DNA of 36,790 nucleotides, from the IMG/VR virus record IMGVR_UViG_3300049846_001307, positions 1 to 36,790 of that record, one strand, 5' to 3'. How positions within the stretch are numbered: the first letter of the stretch is position 1; each line of letters starts with the position of its first letter. The position numbers and the translations under genes are program-made. The notes below the pieces were generated by a model, which was given only the letters and a program-made list of their open reading frames with translations, made no database searches and was not told the DNA's origin. Shown one piece after another: positions 36,765-36,790 of the stretch. Source of the stretch: a virus.

Positions 36765-36790
36765 TATATAGACATTGCCATATGTATTAA
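36611..36790. repeat. Terminal direct repeat, right copy
   Basis: A second copy of bases 1-180 with one C for T at 36663. The two copies mark where the circular genome was cut in assembly. Confidence 0.95.

Noticed and set aside
1-36790. Alternative genetic code
   Set aside because: TGA, TAA and TAG all end clear genes (for example TerL with TGA, TerS with TAG), and no in-frame stops occur in core genes.
1-36790. Integrase or prophage attachment site
   Set aside because: No integrase or site-specific recombinase frame was found. KilA-N antirepressors hint at a temperate ancestry, but nothing else supports integration.
1-36790. tRNA genes
   Set aside because: I saw no T-arm GGTTCRA signature with a matching acceptor stem; a covariance search would be decisive.

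Overview
The window is a complete, circularly closed contig of a small tailed double-stranded DNA phage with a siphovirus gene set. Bases 1-180 recur at 36611-36790 with one difference (position 53 T versus 36663 C, synonymous in the gene that spans it). The unit genome is therefore about 36.6 kb, and one gene (505 down to 1, then 36610 down to 36543) crosses the arbitrary cut. The DNA is strongly AT-rich. TAA, TAG and TGA all act as stops, so the code is standard. Almost no gene has a Shine-Dalgarno sequence; starts sit in contexts such as taATG, atATG and ctATG, and one late mRNA looks nearly leaderless. Promoters are TTGACA/TATAAT with 17-18 base spacers, not the Bacteroidota -33/-7 type. 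A host among SD-poor bacteria such as Patescibacteria/CPR lineages using the standard code is possible, but this is inference. I see no integrase, DNA polymerase, methylase, tRNA or CRISPR.

Left arm, minus strand (4606 to 1, continuing 36764 to 34574 across the junction). It holds a small HNH nuclease, several tiny membrane proteins, a gp32-like single-stranded DNA-binding protein, a protein with 20 tandem x-[Y/S]-C triplets, a secreted protein that may act on the cell wall, several unknown genes, a ParB-like domain protein and a KilA-N antirepressor. Strong promoters at 4268-4296, 3301-3329 and 35418-35446 drive it.

Right arm, plus strand, early part (4650-12828). It holds an HTH regulator, a secreted lytic transglycosylase, and an unknown 264-residue protein behind a highly structured leader RNA with a terminator. 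The replication operon follows: DUF4373-type initiator, DnaB-type helicase core, CHC2-like primase domain and RusA resolvase. Next come a second HTH protein, a cytidylyltransferase-fold protein with a degraded HxGH motif, an acidic protein and a zinc-ribbon protein.

Modification and packaging (12825-16365). A two-helix membrane peptide, a ParB-domain protein and a TET/JBP-type 2-oxoglutarate/Fe(II) dioxygenase are translationally coupled and lie directly before small and large terminase. This points to oxidation of a base in phage DNA.

Late genes (16362-34553). They encode portal, MuF-type head protein, scaffold, capsid, connectors, tail tube, tail assembly chaperones joined by a CCCAAAA -1 frameshift, tape measure, tail tip, three small fibre/baseplate paralogues, two fibres, amidase and holin-like membrane proteins. 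A KilA-N gene on the opposite strand, a gene-poor G-rich spacer and a 19-bp inverted repeat interrupt the head genes at 18855-19721.

The most unusual regulatory structure is a two-class promoter code. Seven early promoters share TTGACA-N6-AAATAAA; three late promoters share TTGACA followed by a spacer with ATTTCGTATAA. Several early promoters are followed by leader RNAs whose complementary segments interleave (A-B-A'-B'), as in pseudoknots or mutually exclusive terminator/antiterminator folds.
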